A stretch of DNA of 47,926 nt from Ilumatobacter sp. (GTDB lineage Bacteria > Actinomycetota > Acidimicrobiia > Acidimicrobiales > Ilumatobacteraceae): assembly GCF_030065885.1 (NCBI RefSeq), contig NZ_JASJCS010000008.1, positions 76,067-123,992 on the forward strand. Reading direction: 5' to 3'. Position numbers and translations under genes: made by a program. A model generated the notes under the pieces. That model was not told the DNA's origin and made no database searches. It was given only the letters and a program-made list of their open reading frames with translations. Shown here piece after piece: positions 10,011 through 18,020 of this stretch. Positions within the stretch are counted from its first letter, which is position 1, and each line of letters opens with the position of its first letter.

Positions 10011-10979
10011 TCAGCGTCGTGAGCCGAGGCGGCTGAGGCGGGCGACGAGGACCTCGATCACCATCTCGCTGTCGAGATCGGTGTCGCCGCGGAGGTCGAG
10101 GTCGGCCCGTGCGAGCAGCTCGATCGCCCGCTGCACGCCACCCCCGCCGAGGCGCCGGTAGTTGCCGAGCGCCTTCTTGGCCGGGAAGCCCGGCTTGATG
10201 CCCATCGCCTCGGCCGCCTCGTTCTCGTTGGTGGCGTCGACGCCGTCGAGGCGCGCCAGGCGACCGTAGTGCGTGTGGAGGATGGCCATGATCTGCAGCG
10301 GGTGCCGTTCCCCGCCGTGGATCATCCGGCCCAGCAGCATCAGCGCCTTGGCGGTTCTCCCGGCGTCGATCGCGTCGGTGAAGTCCCACGGCGGCACCCC
10401 GCCGGCCTCACCGAGGAACGGCTCGACATCGCCTGCTGTGATCTTCGCCCGGTCGCCGTAGGTCGACCTGAGCACGGCCAGGACGCCGTCGAGGCGCCCG
10501 ACGTCTTCGCCGAGCTGTTCGGCGATCCTGGCCGCGGCACCGGGGTCGAGGCGCACGCCGTGCTCCTCGGCCTCGACCGCCACCCACGTCTGGCGGTCCT
10601 TCGCGCGGTTGGGCGGGTTGGTGTTGACGGTCAGGCCGCCGGCCGCCTTGACCGCATCGCTGAGCTTCTTGGCGAGCCGCCCGCCCCCCGACACGAACAC
10701 CAGGTCGGTCGTGTCGAGCGGGCTCTCGAGGTAGTGGAGGATCGGCGGCAGATCGTCGCTGTTGAACCGGCCGACGTCACGGGCGACGACGACGCGCCGG
10801 TCGGTGAGGAACGGCATCGTCTGCGCGGCGTCGGCCACTTCGCGCAGCTCGTACTCCTCGCCTTCGAACTCGTCGACCATCAGGCTGCGGTCGCCGTCAC
10901 CGATCAGTTCATGGACGAGGTCGTGGGCCTTCGAGCGCACGATCGACTCGTCGTCACCGGTCAGCAGGTGGATCGCCAT
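10011..10979 (-). CDS. holA: DNA polymerase III subunit delta
   Basis: A 322-residue clamp-loader subunit. The N-terminal part reads HLLTGDDESIVRSKAHDLV, as in HolA. The middle has LTDRRVVVARDVGRF and FVSGGGRLAKKL, and the C-terminal helical collar domain contains LQIMAILHTHYGRLARL. The start at 10979 gives MAIHLLTGDD; an ATG at 10988 would add three residues. Its 5' end overlaps the comEC stop by 26 nt, implying translational coupling. The order comEA, comEC, holA on one strand is widely conserved in bacteria. Confidence 0.92.
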   Translation of the reverse strand: MAIHLLTGDDESIVRSKAHDLVHELIGDGDRSLMVDEFEGEEYELREVADAAQTMPFLTDRRVVVARDVGRFNSDDLPPILHYLESPLDTTDLVFVSGGGRLAKKLSDAVKAAGGLTVNTNPPNRAKDRQTWVAVEAEEHGVRLDPGAAARIAEQLGEDVGRLDGVLAVLRSTYGDRAKITAGDVEPFLGEAGGVPPWDFTDAIDAGRTAKALMLLGRMIHGGERHPLQIMAILHTHYGRLARLDGVDATNENEAAEAMGIKPGFPAKKALGNYRRLGGGGVQRAIELLARADLDLRGDTDLDSEMVIEVLVARLSRLGSRR

Positions 10980-12447
10980 GACGATCACGATTCATAGCAG
11001 CGATGAGCGACAACACGGCAACGAGCACCGCCCACCCGACCCACGTCGCGGCACCACCCGGTTCGAGTCGCTCGCCGAGCACCGCGATCGTGTCGACCCA
11101 GCGGACGCCGAGACGACACGGCAGCATCACGACCGGGGCGACCGCCGGGACGAATCCGGCCACGAGGCCCGCCGGCAAACCGTAGAGCATCACGAACCCG
11201 GCGACCGGCACCGCCAGCAGGTTGGCCGGGATGCTGACGAGTGGCAGGCGCCCGAACACGAGCACCGCCGGCACGACGACGCCGACCTGCGCGCCGACCG
11301 TGACGCCCACCGGCATCGCGAAGACACCGAGGCGACCGAGGCGTGCGGCGAGCTCGGGCCCGATGATCGCCACGCCGGCGGTGGCGCCGACCGACAACCA
11401 GAAGCCGACCGACCGGACGATCAACGGGTCGATGAGCAGGAGCGCGGCGACCGCGAGCCAGAGGATCCGCGCCGGCGAGCGCTCGCGCCCGAGCACGAAC
11501 GCCGTCGCCGACATCGCCGCCATCACCCCTGCCCGGACGATCGACGGCTCGAATCGGGTCAGGCTCATGAACCACGCGATCAACCCCAGCGTCACGGCCC
11601 ATCGCCACCACGGCCGCAGCGCGCGGAGCAGCGGCCCGGCGGCGGCCAGCACGAAGCTGACGTTCTGCCCCGAGACCGCCGTCAGATGCGACAGACCGCT
11701 GGCGCGGAACCGTTCGATCATCGCCCTCGGCTGGTCTTGGTCGTCGCCGACGACGAGACCCCGGAACAGCGAGCCGTCGTCGCCCGGCAGTGTTTCGCCG
11801 CCACGCTCGATCGCCGCCCGGACCCTGTTGGAGGCCCGATCGACCGGCCCGCCCGCCCGTCGATCGGCCACCCAGTCGACCCGCAGCTCGCCGACGACGT
11901 GCTGCCATGCGACGCGGTCACGCCGCTCGGGCTCGAGTGTCACCCGCCGCCCCTCGACCGACACGAACTCGCCCGCCCGCCACTCGGACACCCGGATGCG
12001 CCGGGCCCGGCCCCTGGCCCACATCTCGAACCGCTCACCATCGACCTCGACCAGCACTCGGGTCGACGACGCGAAGGGCTGCGGATCGTCGGCGACGCGC
12101 ACCCAGCCGCCGTACGGGCCGAGTGCGTCGGGAGCGAGCCCGTCCCAGGCTGCGTCGGCACGAACCCCCGCCGCCACAGCGATCACGATGAGCAGCAACG
12201 ATGCACGCAGCAGCGACTCGCCCGACAGGCGGAACGCCACGGCGCCGGCCGCAGCGACCACCACCGACCATCGCCAGTCGGCCGTCCACGCCCCGACTGC
12301 GGCGACCGCCGCGCACCCGACGACGAGCCCGTCGGACAGCGGGTGGCGCCGCGCGGCACCGAGGGCCCCGTAGGCTCGTCTGATCGAGACGATGACCCGC
12401 CACGACCAGCCCGCGCCCCGACCGATGACCGGAGCTGCGCCGCTCAC
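10954..12447 (-). CDS. comEC: ComEC/Rec2-family DNA-uptake channel, short form lacking the metallo-beta-lactamase domain
   Basis: About 497 residues, polytopic. The N-terminal part has membrane helices and a soluble DUF4131-like segment. The competence domain follows with the signature FRASGLSHLTAVSGQN, then several helices (PSIVRAGVMAA, SVGFWLSVGATAGVA, LVSIPANLLAVPVAGFVML). The protein ends shortly after the channel helices, with no HxHxDH metallo-beta-lactamase domain; full-length ComEC is usually about 700-800 residues. The start is uncertain: GTG 12447, ATG 12477 and ATG 12513 all overlap the opposite-strand membrane gene. It is coupled to holA downstream. Confidence 0.85.
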   Translation of the reverse strand: MSGAAPVIGRGAGWSWRVIVSIRRAYGALGAARRHPLSDGLVVGCAAVAAVGAWTADWRWSVVVAAAGAVAFRLSGESLLRASLLLIVIAVAAGVRADAAWDGLAPDALGPYGGWVRVADDPQPFASSTRVLVEVDGERFEMWARGRARRIRVSEWRAGEFVSVEGRRVTLEPERRDRVAWQHVVGELRVDWVADRRAGGPVDRASNRVRAAIERGGETLPGDDGSLFRGLVVGDDQDQPRAMIERFRASGLSHLTAVSGQNVSFVLAAAGPLLRALRPWWRWAVTLGLIAWFMSLTRFEPSIVRAGVMAAMSATAFVLGRERSPARILWLAVAALLLIDPLIVRSVGFWLSVGATAGVAIIGPELAARLGRLGVFAMPVGVTVGAQVGVVVPAVLVFGRLPLVSIPANLLAVPVAGFVMLYGLPAGLVAGFVPAVAPVVMLPCRLGVRWVDTIAVLGERLEPGGAATWVGWAVLVAVLSLIAAMNRDRHGDPPADR

Positions 12448-12853
12448 CGCCGGCCCCCGGTGGTACCGCACGCGCATCCGCCTGCTCGGCCCGCTGTTCG
12501 GGGTGTTGCCCATGGCGGTGCTGGGCGGGACGGCGATGGTGGCGCTGCGTGTGAGCGACAGTCGCAGCAGCGGCTTGATCGGGCTGATCGGCGGCGTGTC
12601 CGCGGCGCCGGGGCTGCTGGTCGCCGGCGCCCCGTTCGCCGACGAGGGCCGCTACCCGCTGGCCGTGCTGGCCAGCGTGCCGATGTGGATCGTGCTCGGG
12701 TTCGTGGCCTCGCGCCGGGCGACCGCGTCGTCGGTGGCGTCATGGCGCGACTACTGGCGCGAGCTGCTGTGGCTGACCGTTGCGGTCGTGATGGGCGCGA
12801 TCGCCGCCCTGGTCGCGGCCACGACGATCCTGGGTGAGTCGCTGATCCTCTGA
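12392..12853 (+). CDS. Predicted membrane protein of unknown function
   Basis: A 153-residue protein with about four hydrophobic segments (FGVLPMAVLGGTAMVAL, LIGLIGGVSAAPGLLVAG, LAVLASVPMWIVLGFVA, LLWLTVAVVMGAIAALVAA). No family was recognised. It lies on the opposite strand between comEA and comEC and its 5' end overlaps that of comEC. A later ATG at 12425 is possible. A TAGGCT element 15 nt upstream of the ATG may be its -10 box. Confidence 0.6.
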   Translation: MTRHDQPAPRPMTGAAPLTAGPRWYRTRIRLLGPLFGVLPMAVLGGTAMVALRVSDSRSSGLIGLIGGVSAAPGLLVAGAPFADEGRYPLAVLASVPMWIVLGFVASRRATASSVASWRDYWRELLWLTVAVVMGAIAALVAATTILGESLIL

Positions 12854-12864
12854 CGCGCGGTCGT

Positions 12865-13569
12865 TCACACCGTCACCAGATCGCGGATCGCGGCCAGCTT
12901 CGCTGGACCGATGCCGGGCACCCGATCGAGCTCGTCGACCGACGCGAACGGACCGTTGCGGGTGCGGTCGTCGACGATCGCCGCGGCCGTCGACGGGCCG
13001 ACACCAGGCAGCGTCTCGAACTGGCTCGCAGTCGCGTCGTTGAGGTCGAGCGGACCCGACGCCTCGCCGGCGTCACCCACAGGGCCCGTCGACACGGTCG
13101 CCGGGTCGACCTCCCCGTGGACCGGGACGTAGATCCGCTGCCCGTCGACGACGGGTGCGGCGAGGTTGAGCCCGTCGAGGTCGGCGTCGTCGGTGGCTCC
13201 GCCGGCAGCGGCGATCGCCGCGTGCACCCGCGCGCCGGCGCTCAACTCGTGCACACCGGCTGCGTGCACGGCGCCGGCGACGTGCACGACCACCGTCGAT
13301 GCCGCGGCCGACCCGGCGGACGACGGTTCGACAGGGACCGGTGGTGCGAGCGTCACGGCCGGTACCGAGCCGGCGGCAACCGGTAGGGCCGCTTCGGGCG
13401 GCGGCGCCGGCGCTCGCACGAGCCAGTAGCCGGCCGCGGCAACCAGCAACACCGACAGCACGGTCACCGCGAGGCGCGCCGGGCCGAACCAGGCGAGCCA
13501 CGCGGTGGCAGCATCGGCGACGCGCCGCGGCGGCTCGGGGCGAGGGGGCAGGGTCGGTGAGTCCGACAT
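12865..13569 (-). CDS. comEA: ComEA-type competence protein (SLBB + helix-hairpin-helix DNA receptor)
   Basis: A 234-residue membrane-anchored DNA-binding protein. One helix (about residues 32-50) is followed by a Pro/Ala linker. An SLBB-like domain begins at VVVHVAGAVHAAGVHEL and contains NLAAPVVDGQRIYVP. A C-terminal tandem helix-hairpin-helix has LPGVGPSTAAAIVDDR and VPGIGPAKLAAIRDL. It presents double-stranded DNA to ComEC for uptake. A GGAGG element precedes the ATG. The opposite-strand membrane gene separates it from comEC. Confidence 0.92.
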   Translation of the reverse strand: MSDSPTLPPRPEPPRRVADAATAWLAWFGPARLAVTVLSVLLVAAAGYWLVRAPAPPPEAALPVAAGSVPAVTLAPPVPVEPSSAGSAAASTVVVHVAGAVHAAGVHELSAGARVHAAIAAAGGATDDADLDGLNLAAPVVDGQRIYVPVHGEVDPATVSTGPVGDAGEASGPLDLNDATASQFETLPGVGPSTAAAIVDDRTRNGPFASVDELDRVPGIGPAKLAAIRDLVTV

Positions 13570-13664
13570 CGACGACCTCCGAGATCAGGAACGCTCAGGA
13601 GGAAGCCGGACCGTTCACCATACCGGCGTCGGAAGATCATCGAGCGCCCCGGGGTTGCTTGACC

Positions 13665-14792
13665 GTGCGTACTCCTGCCCGGCGCCCGGCGCGAGCGCTC
13701 GCCGGACTGACCGCCGCTGCGCTACTCGTCGCGGCCTGCGGCAACGACGGACCGGAGGGCGCGTCGGCCACCGCATCACCCGAGCGGGCGCCGGTCGACG
13801 AGCTGACCGCCCGGCAAGCCGTCGGCGCGGTGGATGCATCGCCTCCCGACGTCGACCTGTCGATGCACGACGTCCCGCTCGCCGAGGTCGTCTTCGACAC
13901 GTTCGACGGCGGATTCGTCCGGCTCTCCGAATCCGACCGTGACACGCGTCGCCGGCTGCTCGACGTGATCAGGCCGATCGACCTGCCGCCCTACGACGAC
14001 CTCGCGGCCGATCCGTCGGCCGGAGCGTGGTTGCGCCCCGACGATCTGGTCGTCGGGTACATCGCCGACGGCACGCCCATCGCCTATCCGGTCAAGATCC
14101 TCAACGGCCACGAGATCGTCAACGACGAACTGGCCGGCACGGCGGTCCTCGTCACCTACTGCCCACTGTGCCACAGCGCCGTCGTGTACGACCGCCGCCT
14201 CCCCGACGGACAGCTGCTGACTTTCTCGAACACGAGCGCCCTCCACGACTCCGACATGGTGATGGTCGACCGCGAGACCGGCTCGTACTGGTGGCAGGTC
14301 GCGGGTCGGGCCATCGTCGGCGAGCTCACCGGCGCCGAGCTGGCAACGTTGCCGTCAGAGATGGCGACGTGGAGCGACTGGCTCGAGCGGCACCCCGACA
14401 CGCTCGTGCTCAGCCGCGACCTCGGCTTCGGCCGCAACTACGAACGCAACTCGTTCGCGGGCTACGAGGAACGGGTCGCGGAGGGCCGCTTCGCGTTCCC
14501 GGTCGGCGATGCCGCCTTCGACGACCGGCTGCCGCTCGCCGAGCTGGTCGTCGTGGTCGAGCTCGGCGATCAGGTCGTCGCCTATGCAGTCGACGACCTC
14601 GACCAGCCACTCGACGACGACGTCGATGGGTTCGGCATCCGCGTCACGCCCCACGCGGGCGGCGCCTCGGTCGTCGCGATCGACGGCGACGGCGACGGTG
14701 AGCCGGGCGAGCCGATTCCCAGCCGCACCGCGTTCTGGTTCTCGGTCGCCGGCGCCTTCCCCGACGTCGAGGTCAGAGGCGACGACGGCTGA
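13665..14792 (+). CDS. DUF3179 domain lipoprotein
   Basis: About 375 residues. A signal peptide ends in the lipobox LVAAC, so it is predicted to be lipid-anchored outside the cell. The conserved DUF3179 core contains AYPVKILNGHEIVND and TYCPLCHSAVVYDR, with the paired cysteines typical of the family. Function is unknown, although this domain is common in exported actinobacterial and archaeal proteins. The GTG at 13665 is chosen because it begins the signal peptide; the open frame extends upstream through the comEA promoter. It is divergent from comEA. Confidence 0.82.
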   Translation: MRTPARRPARALAGLTAAALLVAACGNDGPEGASATASPERAPVDELTARQAVGAVDASPPDVDLSMHDVPLAEVVFDTFDGGFVRLSESDRDTRRRLLDVIRPIDLPPYDDLAADPSAGAWLRPDDLVVGYIADGTPIAYPVKILNGHEIVNDELAGTAVLVTYCPLCHSAVVYDRRLPDGQLLTFSNTSALHDSDMVMVDRETGSYWWQVAGRAIVGELTGAELATLPSEMATWSDWLERHPDTLVLSRDLGFGRNYERNSFAGYEERVAEGRFAFPVGDAAFDDRLPLAELVVVVELGDQVVAYAVDDLDQPLDDDVDGFGIRVTPHAGGASVVAIDGDGDGEPGEPIPSRTAFWFSVAGAFPDVEVRGDDG

Positions 14793-14813
14793 ACGTCACG
14801 ACGCCCACTCACT

Positions 14814-14829
14814 CCTGGGGCGACCCAGG
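14814..14829. terminator. Small GNRA-looped hairpin between convergent genes
   Basis: CCTGGG and CCCAGG form a 6-bp stem with a GCGA tetraloop, placed between the convergent DUF3179 and thioredoxin genes. It is a plausible but weak terminator. Confidence 0.4.
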
Positions 14830-14848
14830 TTCCGGCAGCGACGCCGGG

Positions 14849-15553
14849 TCAGAACAGGCGCGACGTGAGCAACTTGCGGTACGTCGCCGTGCGGGGATCG
14901 TCGGGACCCATCAGCTCGAGGATGTCGACGAACTGCTGGCGGGCCTCGTCGTCGTCCTTCACCCGGTCGAGCAACGCCGTCAGGGTCTCGTCGTGCTCGT
15001 CGTCGGGTGTCACGCCGACCCGGGCCTTCGCGGCGATGCGCCGCGTGACGTCGGACTCGGGAATCCGCTCGAGCAGCGACAGCGCCTCGTCGTTGTCGCC
15101 CTTGATGACGAGCAGCTCCGCGAGCGCGACCGTCGCGTCGACGTTCGACGGATCGAGCTGCAGGGCGATCCGCAGCGACCCCTCGTCGCCGGCGGCGATG
15201 AGGTCGGCCACCTGCGACTCCTGCTCGCTCGGGAGGAGCCGCTCGACGAACGCCCGGACCTCGGTCTCGCCCTGCGCGCCCATGAACGCATCGACCGGCT
15301 GACCGTCCTTGAGCGCCACGACCATCGGGATCGACTGCACCCGGAACGCCTGGGCCACCGCCGGGTTGGCGTCGACGTCGATCTTGGCCAGGACCACCTT
15401 GCCGTTGGTCTCGGCGACGACCTTCTCGATGATCGGGCCCAGCGTCTTGCACGGACCGCACCACTCGGCCCACAGGTCGACGACCACCGGGACGGTGGCC
15501 GAGCGCTCGATGACCTCGGTCTGGAACGTTGCATCGGTGACGTCGATGACCAT
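14849..15553 (-). CDS. Thioredoxin-TPR protein (YbbN/CnoX-like co-chaperone)
   Basis: A 234-residue protein. The N-terminal thioredoxin domain has the intact redox motif WCGPC and the cis-proline loop SIPMVV. A C-terminal helical TPR-like region follows (SLRIALQLDPSNVDATVALAEL), matching the CnoX/YbbN architecture. Such proteins hold unfolded substrates and protect them from oxidation; here the CxxC pair is retained, so oxidoreductase activity is also possible. A TACGCT box 6 nt before the ATG suggests a leaderless transcript. It is divergent from the PAC2 gene. Confidence 0.85.
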   Translation of the reverse strand: MVIDVTDATFQTEVIERSATVPVVVDLWAEWCGPCKTLGPIIEKVVAETNGKVVLAKIDVDANPAVAQAFRVQSIPMVVALKDGQPVDAFMGAQGETEVRAFVERLLPSEQESQVADLIAAGDEGSLRIALQLDPSNVDATVALAELLVIKGDNDEALSLLERIPESDVTRRIAAKARVGVTPDDEHDETLTALLDRVKDDDEARQQFVDILELMGPDDPRTATYRKLLTSRLF

Positions 15554-15621
15554 GGCGGCAGCGTACCGGCGCGCACCGGCGTCGCCAGTGTGCCCGCCGA
15601 TCCGCAGATACCCTGCCGGGT

Positions 15622-16509
15622 GTGAGCGACGACAGCCTGCGCTGGCTCGGCCCGAAACCGGATCTGACCGATCCGGTGCTGATCGTCATGCTCACCGGCT
15701 GGATCGATGCCGGTGGCGCGGCACGAGCTGCGATGGAGGCGATCGAGCTGGAGTCCGAGGCGACACCCGTCGCCGAGTTCGACGACGACGTGTACGTCGA
15801 CTACCGGGCCCGCCGGCCGGTGATGGAGCTGCGCGACGGGCTCAACACCGTGCTCCAGTGGGAGCGGATCACCATCGGCACCGGGGTCGACCAGGCCGGC
15901 CGCGACCTCGTGGTGATGTCGGGGCCCGAGCCCGACACGGCGTGGCACCGGTTCACCCGCCTCGTCGGCGACACCGCCACCGAGCTCGGCATCACCGCCA
16001 TGGCGCATCTCGGCGCCTACCCCTTCGCGGTGCCGCACACCCGACCGGCCCGCATCTCGGTCAGCAGCCCGTCACAGGACGTGTTGGCGCGCGTGCCGTT
16101 CCTGCGCAGCTCGATCGACGTGCCCGCCGGCGTCGCGGCGTCCCTCGAGCACGAGCTCCACGATCGCGGCATCCCGTCGATCGGCATCTGGGCGCAGGTC
16201 CCCCACTACATCTCGACGATGGCGTACCCGGCAGCGAGCGTCGCACTGCTCGACGGGTTGCGCGAAGCCACCGACGTCGTGCTCGACGCCACGACGCTGC
16301 GCAGCGACGTGATGATCCAGGGCCGCCGCATCGACGCGATGGTCGCCGGCAACGCCGAACACGCGCAGATGATCGCACAACTCGAGGAGATCTACGACGA
16401 GTCCGACGGCTCGGTCGAACTCACCGACGACGTCGACGACTCGCTCGAGATGCGCTCGGGTGACGAGCTGGCGGCCGAGCTCGAAGAGTTCCTCCGCGAA
16501 CAGGATTGA
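15622..16509 (+). CDS. PAC2 family protein (proteasome-assembly-chaperone-like)
   Basis: A 295-residue cytoplasmic protein. The N-terminal PAC2 core has PVLIVMLTGWIDAGGAARAAM, and later elements include GAYPFAVPHTRP and GIPSIGIWAQVPHYI, which are common to actinobacterial PAC2 proteins. The C-terminus is acidic. Proteins of this family co-occur with the actinobacterial proteasome, but their exact role is unsettled. A TACCCT box lies 7 nt before the GTG. It is divergently paired with the thioredoxin-TPR gene. Confidence 0.85.
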   Translation: MSDDSLRWLGPKPDLTDPVLIVMLTGWIDAGGAARAAMEAIELESEATPVAEFDDDVYVDYRARRPVMELRDGLNTVLQWERITIGTGVDQAGRDLVVMSGPEPDTAWHRFTRLVGDTATELGITAMAHLGAYPFAVPHTRPARISVSSPSQDVLARVPFLRSSIDVPAGVAASLEHELHDRGIPSIGIWAQVPHYISTMAYPAASVALLDGLREATDVVLDATTLRSDVMIQGRRIDAMVAGNAEHAQMIAQLEEIYDESDGSVELTDDVDDSLEMRSGDELAAELEEFLREQD

Positions 16510-16529
16510 CGGGTCCGAATCACAGGGCG

Positions 16530-16901
16530 GTCGGCTGCTGACCTCGCGGCTCGTCGGGCGGCGCACTCGATCGATCGTCGCGTCGGTGTGACGCGACACC
16601 CGGCGGTTACAGCCCCACAATGTCGGACCTGGTCTCCGTCTCGGTCGCCCAGTGATCGGTGCCCGATCACGATTGGTCATCCCAGCGTGGGAGCGGCTCC
16701 GGGACGGCCGATCGAAGACGTCGCCGAGATGTCGAGCGTCCCAGATCGCGACGTGCTTCACCAGACCGAGGAGGTTCGTTCCGTTGCGGTGAGTGGCTTC
16801 CGGATCTCGTGCTCTGCGAGGCCGTCGCGCTTCCACACGAGATCCTCGCGCACTCATCGCAGGTGGTCGGGCAGGTGAGCCTTCACCTCGTGGTCGATCA
16901 T
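16530..16901 (-). pseudogene. Decayed DinB/DUF664-family protein
   Basis: Between the PAC2 and LLM genes the minus strand encodes pieces of one DUF664-type DinB protein in successive frames. The order is HLPDHLR, an in-frame TGA, then DLVWKRDGLAEHEIRKPLT (16788-16901). GTNLLGLVKHVAIWD...VFDRP follows (16705-16791), then VPEPLPRWDD, another stop, and DHWATETETRSDIVGL (16610-16705). Last is HTDATID (near 16575). The pieces are colinear with the family but split by at least three frame changes and two stops, so the gene is dead. It explains most of an otherwise gene-free 467-bp stretch. Confidence 0.75.
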
Positions 16902-16976
16902 CCGACCAGCCTTGCAGGCGGATCCGCCCGGCCCACCGGATCGGCGACCCACTGCGGGCACCGCTACGGTCCGGTC

Positions 16977-17996
16977 ATGCGCATCGACGGTTCGCTCAAC
17001 GTCCCGATCTCGAACGTGGCCGGTGCGGCGGCCGACCTGGAGGCCGCCGGCTACAGCGGTGGCTGGACCGCCGAGACGGCGCACGACCCGTTCCTCCCGC
17101 TCGCCGTGGCAGCGGGCAGCACGCGCGAGATCGAGCTCGGCACGTCGATCGCCGTCGCCTTCGCCCGCAATCCGATGCTGCTCGCCAACATCGGATGGGA
17201 CCTGCAGACGCTGAGCCGGGGCCGGTTCGTGCTCGGACTCGGCAGCCAGATCAAGCCGCACATCACGTACCGATTCTCGATGGAGTGGAGCAAGCCGGCG
17301 GCGCGCATGCGCGAGATGATCCTCGCGATCCGGGCCATCTGGGACACCTGGCAGCACGGCACGCCGCTGCAGTTCCGCGGCGAGTTCTACAAGCACACCT
17401 TGATGACGCCCTTCTTCACGCCCGACGCGGACGACCTCGGCGACTTCGGTCCGCCGAAGATCTTCCTCGCCGGCGTCGGCGAGCTGATGACCGAGGTCGC
17501 CGGCGAGGTCTGCGACGGCTTCTTCTGCCACGGATTCACCACCGAGCGGTACCTACGCGAGGTGACGATCCCGGCGCTCGAGCGGGGCCGCGCCAAGGCC
17601 GGCAAGACGATGGAGGGCTTCGAGATCGTGGGGCCCTCGTTCGTCGTCACCGGCGGGAACGACGCGGAGATCGAGCAGGCAGCGACCGCGACCCGCCAGC
17701 AGATCGCGTTCTACGGTTCGACGCCGGCGTATCGCGGCGTGCTCGACATCCACGGGTGGGGCGACCTGCAAGAGCGCCTCAACTCGATGTCCAAGTTGGG
17801 CGAGTGGACCGAGATGGGCGAGCTCATCGACGATGACATCCTCAACACGTTCGCGGTCGTCGGTCCGCCGGAGTCCGTGGCGCCCGAGCTCGCACGGAGG
17901 TACGGCGACGTGATCAGCCGACTCTCGTTCTACGCACCGTACGAGAGCGACCCCGAGCGCTGGCAGGGGGTCATGGAGGAGCTGAAGGCGATCTGA
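16977..17996 (+). CDS. LLM-class F420-dependent oxidoreductase (TIGR03617-like)
   Basis: A 339-residue luciferase-like monooxygenase-fold enzyme. Recognisable segments are GGWTAETAHDPFLPL, ELGTSIAVAFARNPM, LSRGRFVLGLGSQIKPHI and PKIFLAGVGELMTEVAGEVCDGFF. These are typical of the F420-dependent branch found in actinobacteria. The ATG at 16977 matches the family N-terminus and follows a TACGGT box by 6 nt. The substrate is unknown. Its upstream region is the DUF664 pseudogene on the other strand. Confidence 0.85.
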   Translation: MRIDGSLNVPISNVAGAAADLEAAGYSGGWTAETAHDPFLPLAVAAGSTREIELGTSIAVAFARNPMLLANIGWDLQTLSRGRFVLGLGSQIKPHITYRFSMEWSKPAARMREMILAIRAIWDTWQHGTPLQFRGEFYKHTLMTPFFTPDADDLGDFGPPKIFLAGVGELMTEVAGEVCDGFFCHGFTTERYLREVTIPALERGRAKAGKTMEGFEIVGPSFVVTGGNDAEIEQAATATRQQIAFYGSTPAYRGVLDIHGWGDLQERLNSMSKLGEWTEMGELIDDDILNTFAVVGPPESVAPELARRYGDVISRLSFYAPYESDPERWQGVMEELKAI

Positions 17997-18020
17997 TCGC
18001 TCGGCCGCAGCAGCCGGTCG

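Noticed and set aside
10762-12837. Plus-strand open frame of 691 codons across holA and comEC
   Set aside because: The translation is Arg/Pro/His-rich with no domain, and it is antisense to two well-supported genes. Long open frames of this sort are expected at this GC content.
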